DNA of 64,000 nt from Anabaena minutissima FACHB-250 (GTDB lineage: Bacteria > Cyanobacteriota > Cyanobacteriia > Cyanobacteriales > Nostocaceae), in the NCBI RefSeq assembly GCF_014697125.1, contig NZ_JACJRG010000002.1, positions 248,001 through 312,000 of the forward strand, read 5' to 3'. Numbering within the stretch: the stretch's first letter is position 1; each line of letters starts with the position of its first letter. The notes below the pieces were generated by a model. It had not been told where the DNA came from, did no database searches, and saw nothing but the letters and a program-made list of their open reading frames with translations. Both the position numbers and the translations under genes were made by a program. Below are positions 9,731-17,536 of this stretch, one piece after another.

Positions 9731-12328
9731 ATGAGAGTGATGTTGAATAATCAAGTGCAAAAATTAGCCTGGATGACCGCTTTGGCTGTGGTGTGGATAA
9801 ATGTACCTGTTTTGGCTGAAGATAACCAAAAACCAATATCTAAAAGTTCTCAATTGAGTGATATAGAAAAACCTGCTACCAATATTAAGCAATGGCTGGC
9901 TCAGTCGCTAATTCAAATCACAGGTGTCAAGTCCCAAGCTACAGAGACAGGGATAGAGGTAACTTTAGAAACCAATCAATCAGATAAACTGCAACTCACA
10001 AATAAGAGTGAGGGGAATAGCTATATTATTGACATTCCCAACACTCAACTGCGTTTACCTAGTGGTGATACATTTCGCCAAGAAAAACCGACTGCGGGAA
10101 TTACTGAAGTTACAGTTACTAATTTAGATACAAACACTGTTCGCGTGACAGTGATAGGTGAAACTAGTGCGCCACAAGTCGAGTTATTTGATGGTGATGA
10201 AGGTTTGGTTTTTGGGGTTGTACCAACTGTGACGACTACACAAACACCACAGACACAACCCACGCCAGTAGAACCACAACCCAGCACTGAAACCCAGCCA
10301 GAAGAACCATCTGCACAGAGTGAAGCACCTATTGAACTGGTAGTTACAGGTGAGCAGAATAGATATCGTGTACCAGAAGCATCAGCGGCCACTAGAACTG
10401 ATACTCTCATCCGAGATATTCCTCAGACTATTCAAGTAGTTCCTGAAGAAGTGATTAAAGATCAAAAAGTTACTCGTTTAAGAGATGCACTGCTGAATGT
10501 TGGGGGTGTAATTCAAGATGGTGGATTCGGTGGAGGAATCGACCAACTGGGGATTCGGGGATTTTTTGGTGGCGGTATTTTGGTTGATGGGTTCAAAGAT
10601 GGACGAGGTGGTATTAGAGAAACTGCAAATGTTGAACGGATAGAAGTTCTCAAAGGGCCAGCTTCAGTTTTATATGGTGGTGTTGAGCCTGGAGGTGTAA
10701 TTAACTTAGTTACAAAGCAGCCTCTGAGAGATCCCTATTACAATGCTGAATTTTCGGTGGGTAGTTTCTCTACATTTCGCCCTAGTATTGATATTTCTGG
10801 GCCAATAAACTCCGATAGAACTTTGTTATATCGTCTCAACTCCGTTTATGAATCTTCAGAAGGATTCCGTGATTTTAATCAAGATATTCAACGATTCTTT
10901 ATTTCACCCACTTTAAAATGGGAGATTGGACAAGCAACTAACGTAACTTTTCAATTCGACTATCTCAACGATGAGCGTCCATTTGATCGGGGATTTTTAG
11001 CTTTTGGTAATGGTATTCTTGACATTCCTTTAAAGCGGATTTTAGGCGAACCAGATGATGTGAGGAAAGTTGAAGAAATAGGTTTTAGCTATCGCTTAGA
11101 ACATAATTTTAACGATAATTGGAAAATCCGCAATGCTTTCCGATATCAAAGTTCAGATAGTTTTGATTATCGTGCTGAACCTGTAAACTTCAATGAAACA
11201 ACAGGTATTCTGTCACGTAACTTTAGATCCAATGATGACTATGAAGAAACTTATACCTTACAAACTGATGTAGTTGGTAAGTTTACTACAGGCTCAATTA
11301 ATCATACTCTCTTATTTGGTGTTGACCTAGCTAGAGCTACATCAGGAGGAACTCAAAGCCGATTACCTGGAGGACTTACACCAAGTATTGATGTATTCAA
11401 TCCCGTTTACAATGCCATACCCAGACCTAGTTTAGAAGCATTAACCAACGTTGTGCGTAATAACCAAAATACAAGCGATAGTTTAGGCATTTTCTTGCAA
11501 GACCAAATAGCCTTGGCAGATAACTTAAAATTTCTTGTGGGTGGGAGGTTGGATATTGTAGACCAAAAAAGCAGAAATTTCTTGAATGACAGTGAATCTA
11601 GTCAGTATGATACAGCTATCACTCCAAGACTGGGTATTGTTTATCAACCCATTCAACCTATTTCTCTTTATGCTAGTTACAGTCAATCCTTTCAACCAAA
11701 TTTTGGTACAAGCGTAGATGGTTCAGTTCTAGAACCGGAACGGGGAACTCAATATGAAGTTGGTGTAAAAAGTGAATTTTTGGATGGCAGATTAGCTGCT
11801 ACTTTGGCAGCTTATCATATTACAAAATCAAATATTGCTACAACTGATCCCGCTAATCCAGACTTTAGCATTCCCATAGGAAAACAACGCAACCAAGGTA
11901 TTGAATTCAATGTTGCGGGACAAATTCAACCTGGCTGGAATGTCATCGCATCTTATTCTTACATTGATGCCAAAATTACCGAAAGTAATGATGGTTTAGC
12001 TGGTAATCAACCACCTAATGTCCCATTTAATACAGCTAGTTTGTGGACAACTTACCAATTGCAGCGCGGTAGTTTGCAAGGTTTAGGTTTTGGTCTAGGG
12101 TTATTTTATGTAGGCGATCGCCAAGGTGACACCGATAATACCTATATCATCCCTAGCTATTTGAGAACAGATGCAGCTATCTATTATCAACGGGATAATT
12201 GGCGGGCTGGAATTAATATCCAAAATCTGTTGAATGAAAAATATTTTCAAGGAGCAAATTTTGGTAGAGTTACCATAGAACCTGGCGCACCATTAACAGT
12301 TATTGGTAGTTTTACCGTAACATTTTAA
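9731..12328 (+). CDS. TonB-dependent siderophore receptor with N-terminal AMIN domain (cassette 1)
   Basis: 865 residues from ATG 9731 (GTG 9725 and ATG 9740 are alternatives). A signal peptide ends near VLAED. An AMIN domain follows (about residues 70-160, ending FDGDEGLVFGVVP), then a Pro/Gln/Thr linker, a TonB-box-like IELVVTG and the plug (RDIPQTIQVVP; IEVLKGPASVLYGGVEPGG). A 22-strand-type barrel follows, ending in the outer-membrane signature phenylalanine (TVTF). Such receptors pull ferric siderophores through the outer membrane using TonB energy. The AMIN domain, usually a peptidoglycan or envelope-complex binder, is an addition seen mostly in cyanobacteria. The stop overlaps the start of the next gene. 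Ligand unknown. Confidence 0.92.
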   Translation: MRVMLNNQVQKLAWMTALAVVWINVPVLAEDNQKPISKSSQLSDIEKPATNIKQWLAQSLIQITGVKSQATETGIEVTLETNQSDKLQLTNKSEGNSYIIDIPNTQLRLPSGDTFRQEKPTAGITEVTVTNLDTNTVRVTVIGETSAPQVELFDGDEGLVFGVVPTVTTTQTPQTQPTPVEPQPSTETQPEEPSAQSEAPIELVVTGEQNRYRVPEASAATRTDTLIRDIPQTIQVVPEEVIKDQKVTRLRDALLNVGGVIQDGGFGGGIDQLGIRGFFGGGILVDGFKDGRGGIRETANVERIEVLKGPASVLYGGVEPGGVINLVTKQPLRDPYYNAEFSVGSFSTFRPSIDISGPINSDRTLLYRLNSVYESSEGFRDFNQDIQRFFISPTLKWEIGQATNVTFQFDYLNDERPFDRGFLAFGNGILDIPLKRILGEPDDVRKVEEIGFSYRLEHNFNDNWKIRNAFRYQSSDSFDYRAEPVNFNETTGILSRNFRSNDDYEETYTLQTDVVGKFTTGSINHTLLFGVDLARATSGGTQSRLPGGLTPSIDVFNPVYNAIPRPSLEALTNVVRNNQNTSDSLGIFLQDQIALADNLKFLVGGRLDIVDQKSRNFLNDSESSQYDTAITPRLGIVYQPIQPISLYASYSQSFQPNFGTSVDGSVLEPERGTQYEVGVKSEFLDGRLAATLAAYHITKSNIATTDPANPDFSIPIGKQRNQGIEFNVAGQIQPGWNVIASYSYIDAKITESNDGLAGNQPPNVPFNTASLWTTYQLQRGSLQGLGFGLGLFYVGDRQGDTDNTYIIPSYLRTDAAIYYQRDNWRAGINIQNLLNEKYFQGANFGRVTIEPGAPLTVIGSFTVTF

Positions 12329-13350
12329 TGATGAAATTTCACCAAGTCTGGAAATTGTACCGTTATATTTTGAAGAAACGTCTAAGTCTATTTTTTCTCT
12401 TAACTCTGGCGTTTCTTCTAGTTACTGCTTGTCATGGTAAACCTATTCAAAATCTGCACTCTACCAAAACAAAGTTAACATCATCTGAGTGCCGAATAGT
12501 TCGCCATAAATTTGGAGAAACCTGTGTTCCTTTAAATCCAAAGCGTGTAATTGTTTTGCAAGAAGACACCTTAGAAGCAGTACTAGCACTGGGTGTTAAA
12601 CCTGTAGGAGCAACAGAACATGACTGGGTAGCCAGCAGAGGAAGGCAATTTGGAAATAAAGCTGAAGGTATAATTTCCCTTGGCGAAAGCGCACAGCCAA
12701 ATATAGAAAAAATTGTACAGTTGAATCCTGATTTAATCCTTGGAGAGTACGCCAATAAAAAAGAATACCAAATTTTTTCACAAATTGCCCCAACAGTAAT
12801 ATTTGAGTTTCATGTCACTGCTTGGAAAGAAGCTTTTTTATACATTGGTGAAGTTTTGGGTAAATCTATACAAGCCAAAGAAATACTTTCTGAATATGAA
12901 AAGCGAGTTACAGAATTTCAAAATGCTATGGGAGAGGAACTAAGCAAAATAAAAGTTTCTGTCAGTCGTTTTTATGCTGGAAGTTTGGAAACAGAGTTTC
13001 GGACTATTTTTTCATTTCCTGGTCATTTACTTGCAGAAATCGGTCTAGCTTCGCCAAAGATACAACAAAAGCTTACTCAAAATGACTACCCCCGTGTAGG
13101 ATTGAGTATGGAACGTGTCAATTTGTTGGATGCAGATGTCTTATTTGCCGTATTAGATCCAGGATCGGAAAAACACTTTCAACAATATCAGAAAAATCCT
13201 TTATGGCAACAGTTGAATGTAGTTAAAAATCAAAGAGTTTATATTGTTGACTCTGGTTACTGGATTTTTGGTAATATCCTGTCAGCAAATACTATTTTGG
13301 ATGACCTCAATAAATACATTTTGCAGAAGCAAAAATCATTATCATCATGA
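12328..13350 (+). CDS. FecB/FhuD-like iron-siderophore-binding lipoprotein (cassette 1)
   Basis: 340 residues. A signal peptide ends in the lipobox LVTAC, so the protein is tethered in the periplasm. SSECRIVRHKFGETCVPLNPKRV is the conserved start of the class III periplasmic-binding fold seen in all paralogues here; two cysteines (about 13 residues apart) could form a disulphide. The body keeps the PNIEKIVQLNPDLILG and FSQIAPTV motifs of FecB/FhuD proteins. The ATG overlaps the receptor's TAA by one base and the stop overlaps the next start (ATGA), so the three genes are translationally coupled. It would pass ferric siderophore from the receptor to an inner-membrane ABC permease. Confidence 0.92.
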   Translation: MMKFHQVWKLYRYILKKRLSLFFLLTLAFLLVTACHGKPIQNLHSTKTKLTSSECRIVRHKFGETCVPLNPKRVIVLQEDTLEAVLALGVKPVGATEHDWVASRGRQFGNKAEGIISLGESAQPNIEKIVQLNPDLILGEYANKKEYQIFSQIAPTVIFEFHVTAWKEAFLYIGEVLGKSIQAKEILSEYEKRVTEFQNAMGEELSKIKVSVSRFYAGSLETEFRTIFSFPGHLLAEIGLASPKIQQKLTQNDYPRVGLSMERVNLLDADVLFAVLDPGSEKHFQQYQKNPLWQQLNVVKNQRVYIVDSGYWIFGNILSANTILDDLNKYILQKQKSLSS

Positions 13351-13754
13351 CAGTTCATACCTTATTTGTTTGTAAATCGTGTAGTGCTGTTCTCGACCAC
13401 GAAGAAGCAGACGATCGCGCCGAGGGAAATCAACTCTTACTGAAGCTGCTAGAGATTCAAAAAAATAATTCTACTTACAGCACTCTCAATATAGAGCCTG
13501 TGGGATGTTTGTGGAGTTGCGTTAAAAAATATTCTTGTGCTGTCAGCTTTGTTTGTCCGCAAAAATATACATACCATTTTGTTGATTTGCCACAGGAAAG
13601 CATAACTGACTTGTTGGAATTCAGCCTGCTTTATCAAGAAAGCCAAGATGGGTATGTTTTACCGCCGAAACTACCTGGAACATTGCGATCGCATCTCTTA
13701 GTACGCATTCCTCCTACACCAGAGGAGATCGCATCCCAACCCGCCGCTTGTTAG
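13347..13754 (+). CDS. DUF1636 [2Fe-2S] ferredoxin-like protein (cassette 1)
   Basis: 135 residues, ATGA overlap with the binding-protein gene. Cysteines C-x-x-C at residues 9 and 12 (FVCKSC) and GCLWSC plus a further Cys at about 54-63 are arranged like the cluster ligands of thioredoxin-fold [2Fe-2S] proteins; DUF1636 is annotated as a predicted metal-binding family. No signal peptide, so cytoplasmic. Its place as last gene of a ferric-siderophore cassette suggests that it reduces or accepts iron released from the siderophore; this is inference. A paralogue lies at 21291 and a dead copy at 44964. Confidence 0.85.
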   Translation: MTVHTLFVCKSCSAVLDHEEADDRAEGNQLLLKLLEIQKNNSTYSTLNIEPVGCLWSCVKKYSCAVSFVCPQKYTYHFVDLPQESITDLLEFSLLYQESQDGYVLPPKLPGTLRSHLLVRIPPTPEEIASQPAAC

Positions 13755-13795
13755 CATTTGATAATCAATAATGAAATTTACTGGTTGATTTCTGG

Positions 13796-13820
13796 AAGTC
13801 CATTTACGTGGACTTTGTTT
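13796..13820 (+). terminator. Probable terminator after cassette 1
   Basis: Stem AAGTCCA / TGGACTT with 6-nt loop TTTACG, followed by TGTTTGT. It lies 42 nt after the DUF1636 stop. The T-tract is imperfect. Confidence 0.5.
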
Positions 13821-13885
13821 GTATAGACCCATCTTCCCAAATTTACTGCAACTAATTATCAATAGTGTACAATAAACAATAAATA

Positions 13886-14847
13886 ACCTGAGTTCGGGTT
13901 AAAGATAAGGAGGTAAAAGCCACTCCAGTTGAAGGCTAGGTTTCTTAGGTTGATGACAATAAGCGATTAATCCGCAAAGAACGTTAACGCAAAAATTAAC
14001 AGGGCTTCGATGTCTGGAATGCTCAATTTGAGAAATATTTTTGAGTTGGTCATTAATCGTCTCAATAATTGAGCGTTTACGGGACAAAAGCTTGTCATGA
14101 AGACGCATTAGCTTATTCTTCATATTGCGACGGGGTTTGGCAAAAAATTCAATTCCGAAGTCTTGTAAAAGTTGAGAAGCAAGTTCTTGTGAAACATAAC
14201 CTCTATCGGCAAATATTTTGCCAAACAGACCACTCAGTAAATCGGGTACTGGTTGACGGTCATCAACATTACCAGGAGTCAGAGATACATTTAAGAGTTG
14301 ACCAAACTCATTGACGACCAGATGCAGCTTAAAACCAAAAAACCAATCCACAGAAGTCTTGCCACGAGCGGCTAAACCTTCAAACACCTTATGCCTAGAA
14401 ATCCGACGATTATGACATACCTTCAAGCAAGTTGAATCGATAAAACCGATACCTGTACATTGTCCAAAACAATGCTTCAGATAGACACACAAAGGTATCA
14501 AGGTTGATGGCATCCATTCAATAAATCGTTAATAAGAAGGAAGACCTGGAAATGCAGAACTCCACTGCTGTTTCACTTGATTTAAATAAAAATGCTTGAA
14601 ATTCCGGTAGTGATTTTGATGAAAAGCGATGATAATTGTGATGATTTCACTTAAACATAAGCCTTTAGCACGAACACGTTTTATTCCTCCATGATTTAAC
14701 AATTTTTTGTGCCATTGCGCTTCAAACGCTTTACAGAAATCATCTACATGACAGAACAAAGCATCTAAACTAAACATAGGACAGGCTGCTGGATTTGTTG
14801 TTATTTTCAGCTTACTACCTGTCCTTTTCCTTATCCCGAACTCAGGT
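13886..14847 (-). mobile_element. IS982-family insertion sequence with inactivated transposase
   Basis: About 962 bp bounded by inverted ends: ACCTGAGTTCGGGTTAA at 13886 and its near-complement ending at 14847 (16 of 17 positions agree). The inside is one minus-strand transposase gene interrupted by a stop. I cannot identify a clear target-site duplication. It sits between intact cassette 1 and the decayed cassette 2. Confidence 0.8.
13899..14777 (-). pseudogene. IS982-family transposase, interrupted by a nonsense codon
   Basis: The frame starts at ATG 14777 (MFSLDALFCHVDDFC...) and continues in the same phase to 13899, broken only by TAA at 14529-14531 in FPGLPSY*RFIEWM. Family residues are visible: GFIDSTCLKVCHNRR, FFGFKLHLVVNEFGQLL, TPGNVDDRQP, ADRGYVSQEL and the C-terminal RSIIETINDQLK. 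It is a single-stop pseudogene, not the programmed frameshift known from some IS families, because the two parts share one frame. Readthrough is conceivable but unsupported. Confidence 0.85.
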
Positions 14848-14979
14848 TAATTACTAAAAACTGCACCGATAATACTGCCTATATTCCCGTAATCAAGGGA
14901 ATTTTGCGGTCAATTTTTGCAGTGTGAAAGCGCATTTATTCAGAAAATTTTTCAATTTTGGATTTGGTTGTGTGGAGTT

Positions 14980-15563
14980 ATGGCTAGTCAGCTGCAAAGA
15001 CTTGTTTTGATGACGATATTAGCTTTGGTGTTAATTAATCTACCTGGGAGGGCTGAAGATAAAAAACAGGAAATAGACAAACCTGTTACCACCATTAAAC
15101 AATTGCTGTCCCAAGCACAAATTCAGATTACCAATGTCAAGTTACAAACAACTGATAAAGGTATACTCTCATCTTGCACCAATAAAAATTGATGTAATTT
15201 TATTACTCAGTAAAAAACTAAAATCCTCAATTTAGCGATAAAAATCTATAAAAATGAGGTAGCTTTATCGCGCATCTTTGGACTTTACCTGGGGTTGTAT
15301 TTAGAGGTGCAAGATATGAGTATAGAGATCATTTTAGAGACAAATCAAGGGGAAAAACTGCGACCTGTCAATAAGAGTGAGGGAAATGTTTATCTAGTTG
15401 AAATTCCCAATGCTCAATTAACTCAGGAATTTCGCCAAGAAAACCCCGCTAGTGGAATTACCTTCGTCACTGTCAGTAATGACAGCCTGGAAATCAGGAG
15501 CAAACCCTACTTTAGAGGAAGTAAAGCAGTATCACGTCACTAGTCTAGTGAAATTGGCGTAAT
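14980..15563 (+). pseudogene. Decayed cassette 2: AMIN part of a TonB receptor fused to a sucrase/ferredoxin tail
   Basis: From ATG 14980 (GGAG upstream) there is a signal peptide and the start of an AMIN domain like that of the receptor at 9731. The frame is broken by a 155-bp MITE (15166-15320). Joining across the element gives TTDKGIEIILETNQGEKL in frame. The AMIN sequence then stops at about 15482 and continues, out of phase, into ATGACAGCCTGGAAATCAGG, which encodes MTAWKS..LEEVKQYHVTSLVKLA and matches the C-terminus of the protein at 31679. A deletion has therefore removed the plug, barrel, binding protein and most of the sucrase/ferredoxin gene. Confidence 0.85.
15166..15320. mobile_element. 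155-bp MITE inserted in an AMIN-receptor remnant, TATA duplicated
   Basis: Imperfect terminal inverted repeats (CTCTCATCTTGCACC at the left; complement of GGTGCAAGATATGAG at the right) are flanked by TATA at 15162-15165 and 15321-15324. Removing element plus one TATA restores the AMIN reading frame exactly. No coding capacity, so non-autonomous. The TA-containing target suggests an IS630/Tc1-type mobiliser, which is inference. Confidence 0.75.
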
Positions 15564-15674
15564 CAAATTTGCATAGACGCGCATTGCTTCGCAGAAACCA
15601 CAGAGTAGCAGCTTGTTGTTAGACATCGCTAGAAAATCTGGAATCCTCAAAAAAATGTGCAATGCGATCGCTCC

Positions 15675-15717
15675 ATAATCGAAATAATTGCAAACTTATT
15701 GCAATTATTTCGATTAT
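15675..15717. repeat. Perfect 19-bp inverted repeat (hairpin)
   Basis: Arms 15675-15693 (ATAATCGAAATAATTGCAA) and 15699-15717 are perfectly complementary around the 5-nt loop ACTTA. It is not followed by a T-tract. A related, imperfect copy of its right half and flank lies near 15942-15978. Its role is unknown; it may be a remnant of a mobile element. Confidence 0.6.
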
Positions 15718-15733
15718 TTGTTAAATTATTTTG

Positions 15734-15805
15734 GAGAATCTGGGTGAGGCTTTATTGGACTTTAGCAGTTTATTAGATTTGCAGGGATGGTTAGCTAATA
15801 AGTAG
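15734..15805 (+). pseudogene. C-terminal remnant of a DUF4351/Rpn-type protein
   Basis: The frame reads ENLGEALLDFSSLLDLQGWLANK followed by TAG. This is the characteristic C-terminal tail of DUF4351-containing Rpn-like (PD-(D/E)XK transposase-related) proteins in cyanobacteria. Nothing of the rest of the gene is seen upstream; the perfect hairpin at 15675 lies right before it. Confidence 0.6.
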
Positions 15806-16146
15806 AAACTTAACCCCAAACAAACTAGGGATTATTGGGGTCATTCAGTGATTCATCAGAAAAGTATCGTATGACGGATGACAATAAGTGTGCATTCAGC
15901 TACGCTAGAGGCGATCGCCTACTCTCCCACTTATTAATAAATAATTGCAATAATTAAAAGTATTTGTTAGATTATTTTTGTATAAATCTATTACCTCCGA
16001 CATCAAGCTTACTTGTGGGAGATATATTCTCCCGCGCCTTTTTCTAATTTAATAACTCTCAACCAGTTCAAGCAGCTATTGATTTTATTGTCAATAACTA
16101 GATTTGATAAATTTAAAACTTAGCAACGCTGATAATTAAATCAAAT

Positions 16147-16323
16147 ATGAGTGATTGCCCTTGCTGTAATGGAAAACTACTGCAACATATCGGTAGTAGT
16201 AGAAGAATTTACTGGTTTTGTCCCGATTGTCGCCAGGAAATGCCTAATATGAGTGCAGTAGTTCATGCCAATTATCTATCATCTGCGAGACTGTCAACAA
16301 AAATATCAGGAAAAGCCCTCTAA
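16147..16323 (+). CDS. 58-residue zinc-ribbon-like protein
   Basis: ATG 16147 to TAA 16323. MSDCPCCNGKLLQHIG leads to IYWFCPDCRQEMPNM: two Cys pairs (CPxC and FCxxC) about 20 residues apart form a classical zinc ribbon. Small proteins of this CPCC...YWFCxxCxQxMP type are widespread in filamentous cyanobacteria, without a function known to me. It stands alone before the regulator of cassette 3, same strand. The conserved-looking pattern argues that it is a real gene. Confidence 0.65.
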   Translation: MSDCPCCNGKLLQHIGSSRRIYWFCPDCRQEMPNMSAVVHANYLSSARLSTKISGKAL

Positions 16324-16412
16324 TGCTTGCAGTCACAATACTCGCATCATTAAGCACCTATAAAATATGAGATAATTTCTCAAGAAAGTTGAGAAAAATT
16401 GTATTAACGAAA

Positions 16413-17432
16413 ATGACAAAAGTTTATACAGATGCGGAGTTTAATGAACTAGTGGAAGAAGGTTTGCAAACTGGAGAAATTACCCACCATTATGATGATG
16501 TGGAAAGTGTAGACAAGTGGCAGCACCCACTCAGGAAAGGTGTAGTTAGTCATATTCCCCTTTCCCAAGGACTCCGCACAGATATCTCTAATTTTGAGTA
16601 TCCAGATATTTATGATCATGATTATTATGGTAGTGAAGATTACCCTATGACTCTGGTATTTCGGAGTGAAGGCGTTCTCAAAGAGCAAATATTTGGTATA
16701 AATAAAGATGCTTGTGAACAACCGGGAGAAAGTTATTTATTTTACTATCCAGCAGGAACACGAGAAATTGAGACAAGGATGCCGGGACGCAATGTTAGCG
16801 TCAGAATCCGTTTAGAACCTCATCTGGTGAGATTATTGAGCAAGGGTCAGGAAACATATTTACCCTGCCTACTTAAACCCTTCTTAGAAACTGATACACC
16901 GCTTCCATTTTATCAATCACTGGGTAAAATCACCCCGGCGATGCAACTGGCATTACAGCAACTACTGAACTGTCCGTTTCAAGGAATTATGCGCCGGACT
17001 TATATAGAAGCTAAGACTCTGGAATTAATCACTTTACAATTTGCTCAAATGTTGCAGGATAATAAACCCGGACAGCAGTCTGTGAGGTTGAAAAAGCGGG
17101 ATATTGAGCGTATTCATCAAGCCAAAGATATTATTACCCAAAATATTCCCAATCCCCCCTCATTAATTGAATTAGCGCGACAAGTACAGTTAAATGAGCG
17201 CAAATTAAAACAGGGATTTCGGCAAATCTTCAATACCACAGTGTTTGGATATTTACATGATTATCGTCTCGAACAAGCTTGTCAACTTTTGACGACAGGT
17301 CAAATGAATGTAGCTGAGGTGTCTTACGCTGTGGGATTTGCTAATAGAAGTTACTTTGCAGCAGCATTCCGCAAAAAGTTTGGTATCAATCCTAAAGATT
17401 ATCAAGCACAATGGCGAAAAAAGTCCGCCTAG
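16413..17432 (+). CDS. AraC-family regulator, PchR-like (cassette 3)
   Basis: 339 residues from ATG 16413 (MTKVYTDAEFNEL); an upstream start at 16389 would add eight residues that the paralogues lack. The C-terminal double HTH is intact (PPSLIELARQVQLNERKLKQGFRQIF, then VSYAVGFANRSYFAAAFRKKFG), preceded by the PchR-like region with FQGIMRRTYIEAKTLEL. It heads the longest cassette: receptor, binding protein, DUF1636 and an ABC pair. Its stop codon lies in the first unit of a direct repeat proposed as operator. GAGATAATTTCTC at about 16369 is a possible control site, unverified. Confidence 0.9.
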   Translation: MTKVYTDAEFNELVEEGLQTGEITHHYDDVESVDKWQHPLRKGVVSHIPLSQGLRTDISNFEYPDIYDHDYYGSEDYPMTLVFRSEGVLKEQIFGINKDACEQPGESYLFYYPAGTREIETRMPGRNVSVRIRLEPHLVRLLSKGQETYLPCLLKPFLETDTPLPFYQSLGKITPAMQLALQQLLNCPFQGIMRRTYIEAKTLELITLQFAQMLQDNKPGQQSVRLKKRDIERIHQAKDIITQNIPNPPSLIELARQVQLNERKLKQGFRQIFNTTVFGYLHDYRLEQACQLLTTGQMNVAEVSYAVGFANRSYFAAAFRKKFGINPKDYQAQWRKKSA

Positions 17433-17459
17433 TGTTCAAAAATGACCCTGTAGAAATCA
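17417..17459 (+). promoter_or_regulatory. Candidate AraC-regulator operator, two 21-bp direct repeats (cassette 3)
   Basis: Cores TCCGCCTAGTGTTCA (from 17424) and the weaker ACCCTGTAGAAATCA (from 17445), both preceded by an A-tract. The first covers the final codons and TAG of the regulator gene, as in cassettes 1 and 7. It lies about 80-110 bp before the receptor start. Confidence 0.5.
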
Positions 17460-17536
17460 CTTGAAATAACAAAATGCCGTATTGTATCTAACAGTTATTG
17501 AAAGTTACTAGCAACTGTTCAAGGAATACGGTGATC

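Noticed and set aside
13899..14777. Programmed frameshift in the IS982 transposase
   Set aside because: The two halves are in the same frame, separated by a single TAA, so this is a nonsense mutation.
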